Origin: Thermoplasmatota archaeon
Lineage (GTDB): Archaea > Thermoplasmatota > Penumbrarchaeia > Penumbrarchaeales > Penumbrarchaeaceae
Reading direction: 5' to 3'
NCBI GenBank assembly: GCA_029762535.1
Contig: JARVGK010000029.1
Coordinates: 1-37,560 of the forward strand
Length of the DNA: 37,560 nt
This document shows positions 16,583-27,300 of this stretch, one piece after another. The translations under genes were made by a program, and so were the position numbers. Within the stretch, counting starts at the first letter, position 1. Each line of letters starts with the position of its first letter. The notes under the pieces are model-generated. The model saw only the letters and a program-made list of their open reading frames with translations, was not told the DNA's origin and did not search any database.

Positions 16583-17536
16583 TCATGCCTTTTCGTTAAT
16601 GGCCTGGACCAGCTTCGGTATTACGGTGTACAGGTCCCCCACTATTCCGTAGTCGACCACCTTGAAGATGGGGGCGTTCTCGTCCTTGTTTATGGCGACT
16701 ATGATCCCGGAGTCCCTCATTCCGGCCACGTGCTGGATCTGACCGGATATGCCACATGCGACATAGAGCTTCGGCTTCACCTTGTGACCGGATAATCCGA
16801 TCCAATGGTCCTCGGAAAGCCATTTCAGGTCGGCCGCGATCGGCCTAGAGCACCCCAGGGTGTAACCTTTCAAGGATTTGGCCAGGTCCTCGATGAGCTT
16901 GAGGTCCTGGCTGCTCTTGAAGCCCCTGCCGCACGAGACGATTATCTGCGCGTCCTCGACGTTCGCGCCCTCTGAGACCATGCTCTCGACCTTGAGGATC
17001 TTCGATCCGTACTCTCTGGGGGCTATGTCCTTCGTGACGATCTCTCCTCCCCTCGAGTCGTCCGGTGGAAGGGGATCGTAGGTCTTTGCCTGCACGGTGA
17101 CGATCGCGGGTTTGGACGCGAACCTCTCCGTTGCGACGCCGTTCCCGGAATAGACGATCCTCTCGGTGACGATCGAGCCGTCCCTGACGTAGAGCTTCCT
17201 CGAATCAGTGGATAGGCCTGCGTCAAGAAGGGATGCGAGCCTGGGAGCGATCTCCTTTCCCGTCTTGGTCGAACCGATCATGATGAGCGGGGGATCCACC
17301 TCTTTGCATATGGAGTGGAGTATCTCGGATCCCTCCTCGGCCTTGATCTCGTCCATGTCCTGTCCCGCCAGATACACCACCGAGGCCCCGGCGGCCACAA
17401 GCTTCCTGGCCTTTTCCTGGCCGTCCCGGCCGAGGACCACCGCCGATGGCTTGGAACCCAGTTCCCTGGATATCTCAACCGCTTTAGCAAGCATCTCTAT
17501 TGCTATCTTTTCGTTATCGGAGAATACAAAAACCAT
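16583..17536 (-). CDS. etfA: Electron transfer flavoprotein alpha subunit
   Basis: FAD-carrying subunit of ETF, which accepts electrons from acyl-CoA dehydrogenases. The 317-residue chain has the typical N-terminal alpha/beta domain (FVFSDNEKIAIEM). It also has the C-terminal FAD domain with CSRPIAADLKW, the GLSGHKVKPKLYVACGISG stretch, then QHVAGMRDSG, INKDENAPIF and DYGIVGDL, all hallmarks of EtfA. No extra ferredoxin domain is fused, unlike some archaeal EtfA. It follows etfB by 4 bp and precedes hdrCBA, which suggests that ETF delivers electrons to the Hdr proteins and not to a membrane ETF:quinone reductase; none is seen in the window. Confidence 0.95.
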   Translation of the reverse strand: MVFVFSDNEKIAIEMLAKAVEISRELGSKPSAVVLGRDGQEKARKLVAAGASVVYLAGQDMDEIKAEEGSEILHSICKEVDPPLIMIGSTKTGKEIAPRLASLLDAGLSTDSRKLYVRDGSIVTERIVYSGNGVATERFASKPAIVTVQAKTYDPLPPDDSRGGEIVTKDIAPREYGSKILKVESMVSEGANVEDAQIIVSCGRGFKSSQDLKLIEDLAKSLKGYTLGCSRPIAADLKWLSEDHWIGLSGHKVKPKLYVACGISGQIQHVAGMRDSGIIVAINKDENAPIFKVVDYGIVGDLYTVIPKLVQAINEKA

Positions 17537-17540
17537 CTTA

Positions 17541-18305
17541 TCACCCCAGCGCTCCGTCCTTCGATAGGTTCTCGGCCAGGTCCTTCACTGCCTGGTCCAG
17601 GTCGTCCTTGAATATCAAGTTCTTCCTGTTCATCGCAAGGCCCTTGACGTCCTCCAGAACGACCTTGGGGGCCAGGTCAGGAACGTTCATGTCCGGGGCC
17701 TTGAGGACCTTGATGGGCTTGGCCGCGGACCCGAGTATCTGCATTAGGCTGGGCAGCCTCGGGACGTTGATCTCCTTGGTCACTGTGAGGAGGACGGGGT
17801 ATGTGGATTCGGACACCACCCTCTTATCGCCCATGTTCCTCTCCGCCGTTATCTTTTCGGCTTCGGCATCTATCTTGAAGGCGTAGCTAAGCTGGGGTAT
17901 GTCCATCGCCCCGGCGATCCTGGGCCCCATCTGGCCCGAGAACATGTCTATGGACGCCTCGCCGCAGAGCACGAGGTCCACCTGACCCATGTCCTTTATC
18001 GCCTTCGCGATCAGATTGGAGATGACGTGATAGTCGGCACCTTCCGGTGGAACGATCAGCACAGCGTCGTCGGCGCCCATGGCGAGGATCTCCTTGATCC
18101 TCTCACGTGCGTCCTCGGACCCGACGGTTATCACCGTCACCTTTCCCTTGAGCTTCTCCTTGATCCTTATGGCCTCCTCGGCCGCGTTCTTGTCTATGTC
18201 GCTGATCTTCTTGGGGATCCCCTCAAGGACCGGCTTCCCGGTGGAAGGGTTCACCTTGATCTCGCCCACATCGACGACCTGTTTCGCACAAACCACTATG
18301 TTCAA
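17541..18305 (-). CDS. etfB: Electron transfer flavoprotein beta subunit (TTG start)
   Basis: Beta subunit of ETF, 254 residues. It begins (M)NIVVCAKQVVDVGEIKV and has the nucleotide-binding loop CGEASIDMFSGQMGPRIAG. The SGQM portion resembles the AMP-binding TGQM of canonical ETF more than the DGDTAQVGP loop of bifurcating EtfB. I therefore lean towards a non-bifurcating ETF, with moderate confidence. The start is a TTG at 18305: no in-frame ATG lies nearby, the family N-terminus begins exactly there, and AGGGAG sits about 8 bp upstream. An ATG 7 bp upstream is out of frame. It lies 16 bp after the acyl-CoA dehydrogenase gene in the same transcription unit. Confidence 0.93.
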   Translation of the reverse strand: MNIVVCAKQVVDVGEIKVNPSTGKPVLEGIPKKISDIDKNAAEEAIRIKEKLKGKVTVITVGSEDARERIKEILAMGADDAVLIVPPEGADYHVISNLIAKAIKDMGQVDLVLCGEASIDMFSGQMGPRIAGAMDIPQLSYAFKIDAEAEKITAERNMGDKRVVSESTYPVLLTVTKEINVPRLPSLMQILGSAAKPIKVLKAPDMNVPDLAPKVVLEDVKGLAMNRKNLIFKDDLDQAVKDLAENLSKDGALG

Positions 18306-18321
18306 TCCATCAACTCCCTTT

Positions 18322-19461
18322 TCATCTCAGCAGGCTGCCCGAGATCACCATCTTCATGACCTCCGACGTGCCTTCGTAAATGCCCGTGATCCTGGCGTCG
18401 CGGTAAAGCCTCTCGACCGGGTACTCCCTCGTGTATCCGTACCCTCCGAATATCTGTATCGCCTTGTCCGTGGCGTCCACCGCCGTTTGTGCCGAGTAGA
18501 GCTTGGCCATCGCGGCCTCCTTGGAGAACCTCTTCCCCTGGTCCTTCATGTAGGCGGCGTTCATGACAAGGAAGCGCGCGGCCTCTATTCTGGTCGCCAT
18601 ATCAGCGATCATCCACTGTATCGCCTGGAAGCTCGATATCGGCTTTCCGAACTGATGCCTCTGCTTGGAATAGGCTACCGATTCCTCCAGGGCGGCCTGG
18701 GCAATGCCGACGGCCTGGGCGGCGATCCCGATCCTGCCCCCGTCCAGGGTGGACAGGGCGATCTTGAAGCCCTCCCCCTCCTTCCCCAGGAGGTTCTCCT
18801 TGGGGACCTCCATGTCCTCGAATATTAGCTCGGAGGTCATGGACGCGTTGATGCCTATCTTCTCGAATATGGAGCCGACCTTGTATCCCTTGAAATCGCT
18901 CTCTATGATGAAGGCGCTTATGCCTTTGGGGCCCTTTTCCCTGTCCGTGACGGCGAAAGCGATTATTATCCCCGCCTTCGGACCGCTCGTTATGAAAGTC
19001 TTTGTCCCGTTGAGGATGTAATGATCGCCCTTGAGCTCAGCCGTTGATTTCATGGCACCAAGGTCCGAACCCGCGTCAGGCTCGGTCCCGCCGAAAGCGC
19101 CTATCTTCTCGCCCCTGGCGAGGATCGGCAGGTATTTCGCCTTCTGCTCCTCGGTTCCGTATTGGATGATGGGCCAGGCGGTCAGGGAGTTGTGTACTGA
19201 TGTGACGACTCCGGTGGATGCGCATGCCCTGGAGATCTCCTCGATTATAGTGGCATACGTCACATGGTCAAGTCCCGGTCCCCCGTATTCCGCGGGTATG
19301 ATGGCGCCGAGGATCCCGAGCTCGGCCATCTTCTTCAATATCTCGTGGGGGTACTCCTCCTTTCGGTCCCTCTCGGCGGCACCGGGGGCGATCTCGCGTG
19401 CGGCGAACTCGCGGACCATGTTCCTGATCATGACCTGCTGTTCATTGAGCTCCAGAATCAT
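18322..19461 (-). CDS. Acyl-CoA dehydrogenase (short-chain/butyryl-CoA type), first gene of the Hdr cluster
   Basis: FAD enzyme that makes the 2,3-double bond in acyl-CoA and passes electrons to ETF. The 379-residue protein has the family pattern throughout: FGGTEPDAGSDLGA (FAD/substrate loop), FITSGPKAG, QAIQWMIADMATRIEAAR, QIFGGYGYTREYPVER and IYEGTSEV, with the catalytic base at Glu363. The start at 19461 gives the usual N-terminus (MILELNEQQVMIRNMVREFA); the longer frame reaches back through the promoter. It heads the operon that continues with etfBA and hdrCBA, which ties this dehydrogenase directly to the Hdr electron route. It is closely similar to the dehydrogenase at 28687-29826. The chain length of the substrate cannot be fixed from the sequence. 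Confidence 0.94.
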   Translation of the reverse strand: MILELNEQQVMIRNMVREFAAREIAPGAAERDRKEEYPHEILKKMAELGILGAIIPAEYGGPGLDHVTYATIIEEISRACASTGVVTSVHNSLTAWPIIQYGTEEQKAKYLPILARGEKIGAFGGTEPDAGSDLGAMKSTAELKGDHYILNGTKTFITSGPKAGIIIAFAVTDREKGPKGISAFIIESDFKGYKVGSIFEKIGINASMTSELIFEDMEVPKENLLGKEGEGFKIALSTLDGGRIGIAAQAVGIAQAALEESVAYSKQRHQFGKPISSFQAIQWMIADMATRIEAARFLVMNAAYMKDQGKRFSKEAAMAKLYSAQTAVDATDKAIQIFGGYGYTREYPVERLYRDARITGIYEGTSEVMKMVISGSLLR

Positions 19462-19508
19462 GGTCCGGGCCAAAGGGGTTACGAAAAATAAACCTTTCCG
19501 TGGGTCGT

Positions 19509-19518
19509 CTTTTAAAAA
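19509..19518 (-). promoter_or_regulatory. TATA-like box for the acd-etf-hdr-mvh cluster
   Basis: Minus strand TTTTTAAAAG, centred about 52 bp before the acyl-CoA dehydrogenase ATG. That would put transcription start near 19487 and give a leader of about 26 nt. It is the only clear box upstream of the 14-gene series, whose later genes overlap or lie within 50 bp of each other. Internal promoters cannot be excluded. Confidence 0.5.
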
Positions 19519-19630
19519 TCGCGACATTGATGGAACGATGTTAATATGGGCTTTTATTTCGGTAACATTTCCCGACACAGGACGGTCGCGCTTATTATCC
19601 GGCCTATGTCATGGCCATGGGTCGTAAACG

Positions 19631-19638
19631 TTATAAAC
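19631..19638 (+). promoter_or_regulatory. TATA-like box for the membrane-anchored protein gene
   Basis: TTATAAAC, 77 bp ahead of the ATG at 19715 in the divergent region, predicts a start near 19658 and a leader of roughly 55 nt that holds the AGGAG ribosome site. Confidence 0.45.
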
Positions 19639-19714
19639 AACGTCCCCGCATAAAGATGATGCATATGGATGTCGAGGGGCCATGGTCCATCCTCGATCCA
19701 CAGGAGCTGTTCAT

Positions 19715-20713
19715 ATGAAGAAAATAGCTATTATAGCCATAGTCATCGGCGGCCTGGTACTTGCAGGAGGAGGATTCCTCCTAGGAGCGAACAGGGGTTC
19801 CATAAGTATATTCGACCCCTCCGGGAGCGGAAAGGACAGCATCGAATGCCCCGAGTGGGAGATCGGCATGTTCTGGACGTTCACGTATCAGACCCCGGCC
19901 ATTCAGCCTACGACGGCAAAAATGGTGGTCGCCACCAAGAACTCCACCCAGTACCAGCTGGGGATGGACAGTCGACTGGATGCCCAGAGGCATGCCGTGC
20001 TCAACTACAACCCATTCATTGGCCGGATAACGGTCGATAATCTGGCCGTATCCGAGAAGGGCGTCATGCAGAACTTCTTCTCCTTCCCTCTTCAGAGGGG
20101 GAAGACCTGGACCTTCTCCTTCTTCGACAGGGAGCAGTGGGATGCTAAAGTGGTCTCGATAGTCGATAACCCTCTCTCGGAGGGAGATCACGTGCTGGTG
20201 AACATCGAGGCCTCGAGCGGGACGGGGGATTCCCTGACATATAACTACGACTCCTCCGTGGGATGGTATAGGTCCCTCACATTAAAGGACAGCGCGGGTA
20301 ACGTGGAGATAAGTATGGCCTTGGTCGAAGGCGGGAGCGGATACAAGGGCGATCTCCACTACGTCAGGGGGAGGGACCTCTTCAAGAAGGACTACACGTC
20401 CTCCACCGGATCGCCCACGATAGATTTCTACGATTCGTTCATCGATCGGGGCCATCCCACATGGGGTCCCTTCGACAGGCTCATCTACTTCTACGAGGTC
20501 CAGACCGGGTCCCAGAGCAACGGCCTGCTGACGATAAGGGACCATTCGACGACAACGGTCCTGAGGAAGGTATATGATCCAGGCATCAGCGAGAGCAGCC
20601 TCGGGTCCATGCGCAGCTCCGGAGGCGAGGTCGGAATAACGGTCGCCCTTCAGGGTAGCTGCGGGCTCAAGCTCATGGTAGCCGGGGGTATAGAGTACAC
20701 CTGGAGGATATGA
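19715..20713 (+). CDS. Unknown secreted or membrane-anchored protein
   Basis: No family recognised. The 332-residue product has one N-terminal hydrophobic segment right after two lysines (KKIAIIAIVIGGLVLAGGGF, residues 2-21), acting as signal anchor, and then a long extracytoplasmic part rich in Ser, Gly, Thr and aromatic residues. That part looks mostly beta-structured, with repeated W/F/Y-rich strands such as FWTFTYQTP and WTFSFFDREQW. Only two cysteines are seen. The start at 19715 is chosen for the AGGAG 8 bp upstream and the signal that begins there; 11 further in-frame codons upstream look non-coding. It lies alone between the divergent Hdr cluster and the adenosyltransferase gene. A role at the cell surface is all that can be said. 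Confidence 0.75.
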   Translation: MKKIAIIAIVIGGLVLAGGGFLLGANRGSISIFDPSGSGKDSIECPEWEIGMFWTFTYQTPAIQPTTAKMVVATKNSTQYQLGMDSRLDAQRHAVLNYNPFIGRITVDNLAVSEKGVMQNFFSFPLQRGKTWTFSFFDREQWDAKVVSIVDNPLSEGDHVLVNIEASSGTGDSLTYNYDSSVGWYRSLTLKDSAGNVEISMALVEGGSGYKGDLHYVRGRDLFKKDYTSSTGSPTIDFYDSFIDRGHPTWGPFDRLIYFYEVQTGSQSNGLLTIRDHSTTTVLRKVYDPGISESSLGSMRSSGGEVGITVALQGSCGLKLMVAGGIEYTWRI

Positions 20714-20746
20714 AGGGGCGATGTTCCCATACTTCCCGGAAGAAAG

Positions 20747-20758
20747 GATTATTAAAGG
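20747..20758 (+). promoter_or_regulatory. TATA-like box for the adenosyltransferase-mutase operon
   Basis: GATTATTAAAGG lies about 30 bp before the ATG at 20783, so the transcript would have a very short leader. It precedes four genes that read in the same direction with small gaps or overlaps. Confidence 0.45.
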
Positions 20759-20782
20759 CGACCCGATTAACGAGGGCTTGTC

Positions 20783-21307
20783 ATGTCTTTCGAAAAGGGA
20801 TACGTTCAGCTCTACACCGGCAACGGAAAGGGCAAGACCACCGCAGCTGTGGGGTTGGGTGTAAGGGCCTCGGGGGCGGGGCTGAAGGTCGCGATGATCC
20901 AGTTCATGAAGGGAAGGCGCTACAGCGAGATCGATGCGATAGAGAGATTGAGGGGTTTCGAGGTGTTCCAGCACGGCAGGGACGAGTTCGTGAACAAAGG
21001 GGATCCCGAGAGGATCGACATCGATCTGGCCAGGGGCGGGATGGAACGCGCCCGGGAGGCGATCGGGAGCGGCGAGTACGACCTCGTCATTCTGGACGAG
21101 ATAAACGTCGCCATCGATTTCGGGCTCGTCGATCTCGATGATGTGTTGAGGATGCTCGATTCGAGGCCCGCCCATGTCGAGATCGTCCTCACTGGCAGGT
21201 ATGCCCCGAAAGAGCTCATGGAAATGGCCGACCTGGTCACCGAGATGCGGGAGATCAGGCATTTCTACAACAGCGGCGTTGAGGCGAGGAAGGGAATCGA
21301 ATATTGA
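20783..21307 (+). CDS. cobO: Corrinoid adenosyltransferase (CobA/CobO/BtuR type)
   Basis: Transfers the 5'-deoxyadenosyl group of ATP to cob(I)alamin, making coenzyme B12. The 174-residue protein has the N-terminal P-loop TGNGKGKTTAAVG (12-24), the QFMKG motif (35-39), VILDEIN in the Walker B region (104-110) and VLTGR further on, all typical of the CobA family. It directly precedes the B12-dependent mutase genes, 15 bp apart, and clearly supplies their cofactor. The C-terminus (HFYNSGVEARKGIEY) matches the family end, so the gene is complete. Confidence 0.94.
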   Translation: MSFEKGYVQLYTGNGKGKTTAAVGLGVRASGAGLKVAMIQFMKGRRYSEIDAIERLRGFEVFQHGRDEFVNKGDPERIDIDLARGGMERAREAIGSGEYDLVILDEINVAIDFGLVDLDDVLRMLDSRPAHVEIVLTGRYAPKELMEMADLVTEMREIRHFYNSGVEARKGIEY

Positions 21308-21322
21308 TCCACAGGTGTTCCA

Positions 21323-22999
<1,677 letters not shown>

Positions 23000-23009
23000 G
23001 GTGATGCCA

Positions 23010-23405
23010 ATGGAGAGGAAGATAAGGGTGCTCGTAGCGAAACCGGGGCTTGACGGACACGATCGGGGCGCGAAGGTGGTCGCCAGGGCGCTGAGGGACT
23101 CGGGTATGGAGGTCATCTATACCGGGCTGCATCAGACCGCGGAGATGATAGTGAACAGCGCGTTACAGGAGGACGTGGACGTCGTGGGGCTGTCCTTGCT
23201 CTCCGGGGCCCACATGACGCTCTTCAGGGACGTGACGGACCTCTTGAAGGAGAAAGGGATGGATGATGTGTTGGTCGTGGGAGGGGGGATAATCCCCGAA
23301 GAGGATGTGACCCCCCTGAAAGAGGCGGGGATCAGGGGCGTTTTCGGTCCGGGCACGCCGCTCGAGGACATCATTGAGTTCATAAAGGGGAACGTGAAGG
23401 GATGA
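23010..23405 (+). CDS. B12-binding small subunit of the acyl-CoA mutase
   Basis: A 131-residue cobalamin-binding domain that completes the split mutase. The lower-ligand motif DGHDRG (Asp15, His17, Gly20) is present, with [12 protein letters not shown] and [11 protein letters not shown] further on, matching IcmB and the C-terminal domain of methylmalonyl-CoA mutase. I chose the ATG at 23010, 4 bp after the GAGGTGAT ribosome site. GTG at 23001 and ATG at 23004 are also in frame but overlap that site. It is 10 bp from the large subunit and shares ATGA with meaB. Confidence 0.93.
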   Translation: MERKIRVLVAKPGLDGHDRGAKVVARALRDSGMEVIYTGLHQTAEMIVNSALQEDVDVVGLSLLSGAHMTLFRDVTDLLKEKGMDDVLVVGGGIIPEEDVTPLKEAGIRGVFGPGTPLEDIIEFIKGNVKG

Positions 23406-24343
23406 AGGACCTGGCCGAGAGGGCCGTCAATGGTGACGACAGGGCCGTTGCGCGGTTGATCACGCATGCCGAGAACTGCCATCCGGACCTGTACGAAGCG
23501 ATGAGGATCATCCATCGGCACGGCGGAAGAGCCCAGGTCATAGGGATCACCGGGGTGATGGGTGCCGGAAAGTCGACATTGATAGCGGAGATCGCCCTGG
23601 AGTATAGAAAGAGGGGAAAGACCGTCGGGATAATCGCCATAGATCCGACCTCTCCATTTACAGGGGGGGCCCTCTTAGGGGATCGGATCCGGATGTCGAG
23701 ATTGACCATGGACCCGGGCATATTCATACGCAGCATGGGGACAAGGGGAATGCTCGGAGGATTGACGGGGGCGGTCTATGACGTCATGGAGATCATGGAC
23801 GCCTCGGGGAAGGACGTCATCATCGTCGAGACCGTGGGCGTTGGACAGGCCGAGGTGGACATCATCAAGATAGCCGATACGACCCTTGTCGTACTCGTTC
23901 CGGGGTTGGGGGATTCCATCCAGACGATAAAGGCGGGGCTCATGGAGATCGCCGACATATTCGTGGTCAACAAAGCTGATGTCCCTGGGATCGAGCGGAC
24001 CATGGCCGAGATCGAGTCCATGATAGATCTGGGGCACAGGCCGGGAGTGAGGAAGACCCCGGTCCTGGCCACCGCCGCGAAAGAGTGCAAGGGCATAACG
24101 GAGCTCGTCGATGCCATCGAAGAGCATCGTGAGTTCATCGTAGGGTCCGGATCCCTCCCCGATCGGAGAAGGAAGAGATACGAGGCGGAGCTGGTTGAGA
24201 TCATCAGGAAGAGGCTGATGACGATGATCTTCGACGAGAAGGTCTTCCGGGAGAAGGTGGAGAGCCTGATAGGCAGGATAGAGGGCAAGGAGACGGATCC
24301 CTACTCCGCGGCAGAAGAGATCCTGGACGGATTGCTGAAATGA
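23402..24343 (+). CDS. meaB: MeaB/ArgK-type GTPase, chaperone of the B12 mutase
   Basis: G3E-family GTPase that gates cofactor loading and protects adenosylcobalamin mutases. The 313-residue chain has the P-loop [10 protein letters not shown] (51-60), the [18 protein letters not shown] segment (81-98), the Walker B region [15 protein letters not shown] and the guanine-specificity motif NKAD. MeaB usually reads GxPGAGKS; here the two residues before GAGKS are V-M. It overlaps the small subunit by 4 bp and ends 6 bp from the convergent surface-protein gene. Its presence supports the view that the operon is for one mutase system. Confidence 0.94.
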   Translation: MKDLAERAVNGDDRAVARLITHAENCHPDLYEAMRIIHRHGGRAQVIGITGVMGAGKSTLIAEIALEYRKRGKTVGIIAIDPTSPFTGGALLGDRIRMSRLTMDPGIFIRSMGTRGMLGGLTGAVYDVMEIMDASGKDVIIVETVGVGQAEVDIIKIADTTLVVLVPGLGDSIQTIKAGLMEIADIFVVNKADVPGIERTMAEIESMIDLGHRPGVRKTPVLATAAKECKGITELVDAIEEHREFIVGSGSLPDRRRKRYEAELVEIIRKRLMTMIFDEKVFREKVESLIGRIEGKETDPYSAAEEILDGLLK

Positions 24344-24349
24344 TGTCCG

Positions 24350-27300
24350 TCACTCCTCCCACTCTTTCATCTCGGATCTCCTTCTGAAGATCATGTAAAC
24401 GGCGATCAGTGCGATGACGGCAAGCAAGATCAGGATGGATGAGATTATGATGGCTATGGGCAAATCCTTTTCCGGTCCATCCGGGGACCTGATCCCGTCC
24501 TTTACAGGTTCCATTATGATATTGACGATCTGTTCGGTCCCGTTAACGAATATCTCTCCAGTCCCTTTGGGTTCGAAGCCTTCGGCCCAGACGGTATAGG
24601 AATACACCCCTGGCTCAAGGTCTGTTATGGAGTAACTACCATCAGATCCGCTCATCGCCAAGGTCAAGTTGTCGACGTCCCGGATCCTGGCTCCGCCTAT
24701 GGGCCTGCCCTCGGGATCGGTCACTTTCCCTTCGATCGATCCTAAAACGATCGGAGGTTCAGGGGCACGATCCAAAGTGATGTTATTGTAAAGGACGATC
24801 CCTGCCAGGATCGTCACCTGGACCTCCATGGAGATGTATCCTTCGGCGGTAGCGTTCAAAGTAAAAGCTCCCTGAGGGACCGCATCGAACCTGTAGGTCC
24901 CGTCCTCTCCGGTACGGATCGAAATTCCCAATGGCCAGAGAGAGACATCCGCTCCGACTATCGGATCCCCCTCCTCGTTTAATATAGATCCCCTCAGGAT
25001 CCCGGTGGTGACGACGGGAGGGATCGGGTCGAGGGCGATATCTATCGATCTGGATCCAATTGGGATGAATATTTCGATGGTCCGGTTGAAATAACCCTCC
25101 TTGAACCCGTTCAGGACATAGTTACCTTCCGGGATCCCTTCCAACTGGAAGCAACCGGATGTGTTGGTCCATGCAAGAACCGGAGAGATCGATCCGGGCA
25201 TGGATGGGGACAATGTGATCTCAACTCCTTCAAGAGGTTCTCTCGTGATGTTGTCGGTCACGTTTCCGTTCAAACGATACTGAACGGGAACAGGGATCGG
25301 GTCCATCCGGACTGTGATGTTGCGTTGGATCCCTTCGGGAAGGTCCATGTCCAGGGTCTCGTTGAAGTAGCCCGTTCCGTTGAGATGAATCCTGTATGGA
25401 CCAGCAACGAGCGAAGGGAAGGATGCATGACCCGAAGGATCTGTCCTGCCCAGGAGATGGATCTCGATCCCGTCGGTCCTGGTCAGTGTGACATTGCATC
25501 CTTCGATCGGATCGTTCGTTGAGTTATCCAGGCTCAGGAGATTTATCGTTGATCGCGGCCTTTCCAGGATATCCAAAGTGATCGTCGCTTTGTTGTTATC
25601 CTCGAACAATTCGGAGACAAGACCGCCGGGATCCGCTTCCACCGTCAAGGTATAACTCCCGACAAACCCGGTCGTATTTAGCTGGAAGGAGGCCGATGTC
25701 GTCGATCCCGACCGGATCGACGAAACATCGACCGATCCGAGGATCCCCTTTCCTTCCAGGGAGAATTCCAATCCGAAAAGACCTGTCATGATCGAACCTC
25801 CGTTGATCAATTCCAGGTGAATATCGATCGTCTCATTGGTCAGGATCGGACCAGGGTCCGATATGTCCAGGGTGATGTCCGGAGCTCTAAGGATCTCCAC
25901 CAGGACGACATCGTTCGGATTCATGGTCAATGTCAGTGTCAGGGGCAGGGAGACGGATCCCCGGACCAGCTCCCGGACGCCGTTCGTGGTCTTGATGATC
26001 GAGACATTGCCGGGGCCGAGATCGTACGCTTCCAGGTCCAGGTCGAAGGTCACAGGGTCGTCGATCCAGTTCACGAGGACATGACCTATAGCGCCCTCCT
26101 GAGACCTCCAGGCGCTGTTGAGGACCGCCGATTCGTTGAAAGGGTTGCCGAAAGCCCCAATGCTTCCAAAATACCATTGGACCTGCTTCCTTGGGACGTT
26201 AAGGAGAGGGGGTTTCAGCATCCTTCCCTGAACCACATAGTCGTTTCCATAGGTCGCTGCGGCCTTTGAGGTCCGATCGTAAAGCTGCAATAGTCCAGGC
26301 CAGATATCGGATTGTTTCGCACCGCCTCCGGACATGATCTCTCCCTGGACCAGGGATCGGGCCAGTCCCCTCTCGATCTGTTCGTTGAGGACCTCGGGAT
26401 AGCTCTTACCAAGGTAGAGTGGCTCCCCGAAGGAGGTGATGTATTCGTGATATACATACCCGAAGGCCGGGACGAACTGCGCCCTATCGCCATAGATTTG
26501 CTTTGTCCATGGATAGAGCATGTATTCCTCGGCATTGTCCCGGGAGACGTAGGTGTCCATGTACGGCAGGTAGAACTCGCAAGGCTCCTCGACGCTGACG
26601 ACGAGGTCCGGGTTCAGTGCCCTGCCAAGGTTCCTGCACTCCTGAAGGATCGATCCCAGGGCGATGCTCATATCCCTGGAATACCCCACGGGATGGCCGT
26701 GGGATGCGTTGTAGCAGGGATAGTTCGTCCCGATGGGGAACTCGTCGATCTGGACCACATCGACCCCCAGCCTGATGCATTCGAGGAAGTTCTGGACCAC
26801 GAGATCGTGCCAGAACTGGGTGTGAGGGCACATCCTGGCGCATTGCCAGTCTATGGTGGCGTAGTTCTCATCGATGAGGACCGATCCGTCCTCCTTCAGG
26901 GCCGCCCAGGGTTTGCCTGTTGAATTGAAATAGGACCAGTTGGAGTAGCCGATGTCTCCCCGGGTGATCCTCCATACGGTCCCTGACATGTAGACGAACC
27001 CATGGTCCCCTGTCGAGTCCAGGTCGTCCATCGCGGATATGAACTCCTCCTCCCCCTCCGCGGGTGGGAAGAAGTTGGGGCCGACCCAACCGCCCTCCTT
27101 CTCCCAGGTGAAGATAAGAGCCGTGGTGTTCAGGTCCGTCAGGTCGGACATCTCCTGGGTCATGTTGACGATGGCAGGGAGCGTGTTGTGTATGATCCCC
27201 CTATCCCTGTTCGCGGCGCTGAGTACGGAGGTGTTCAGCCACCATTCCGGGGTATCCTTATCGATCCCAACCTTGCCCCCGGAGACGAACGGAGTGGTCA

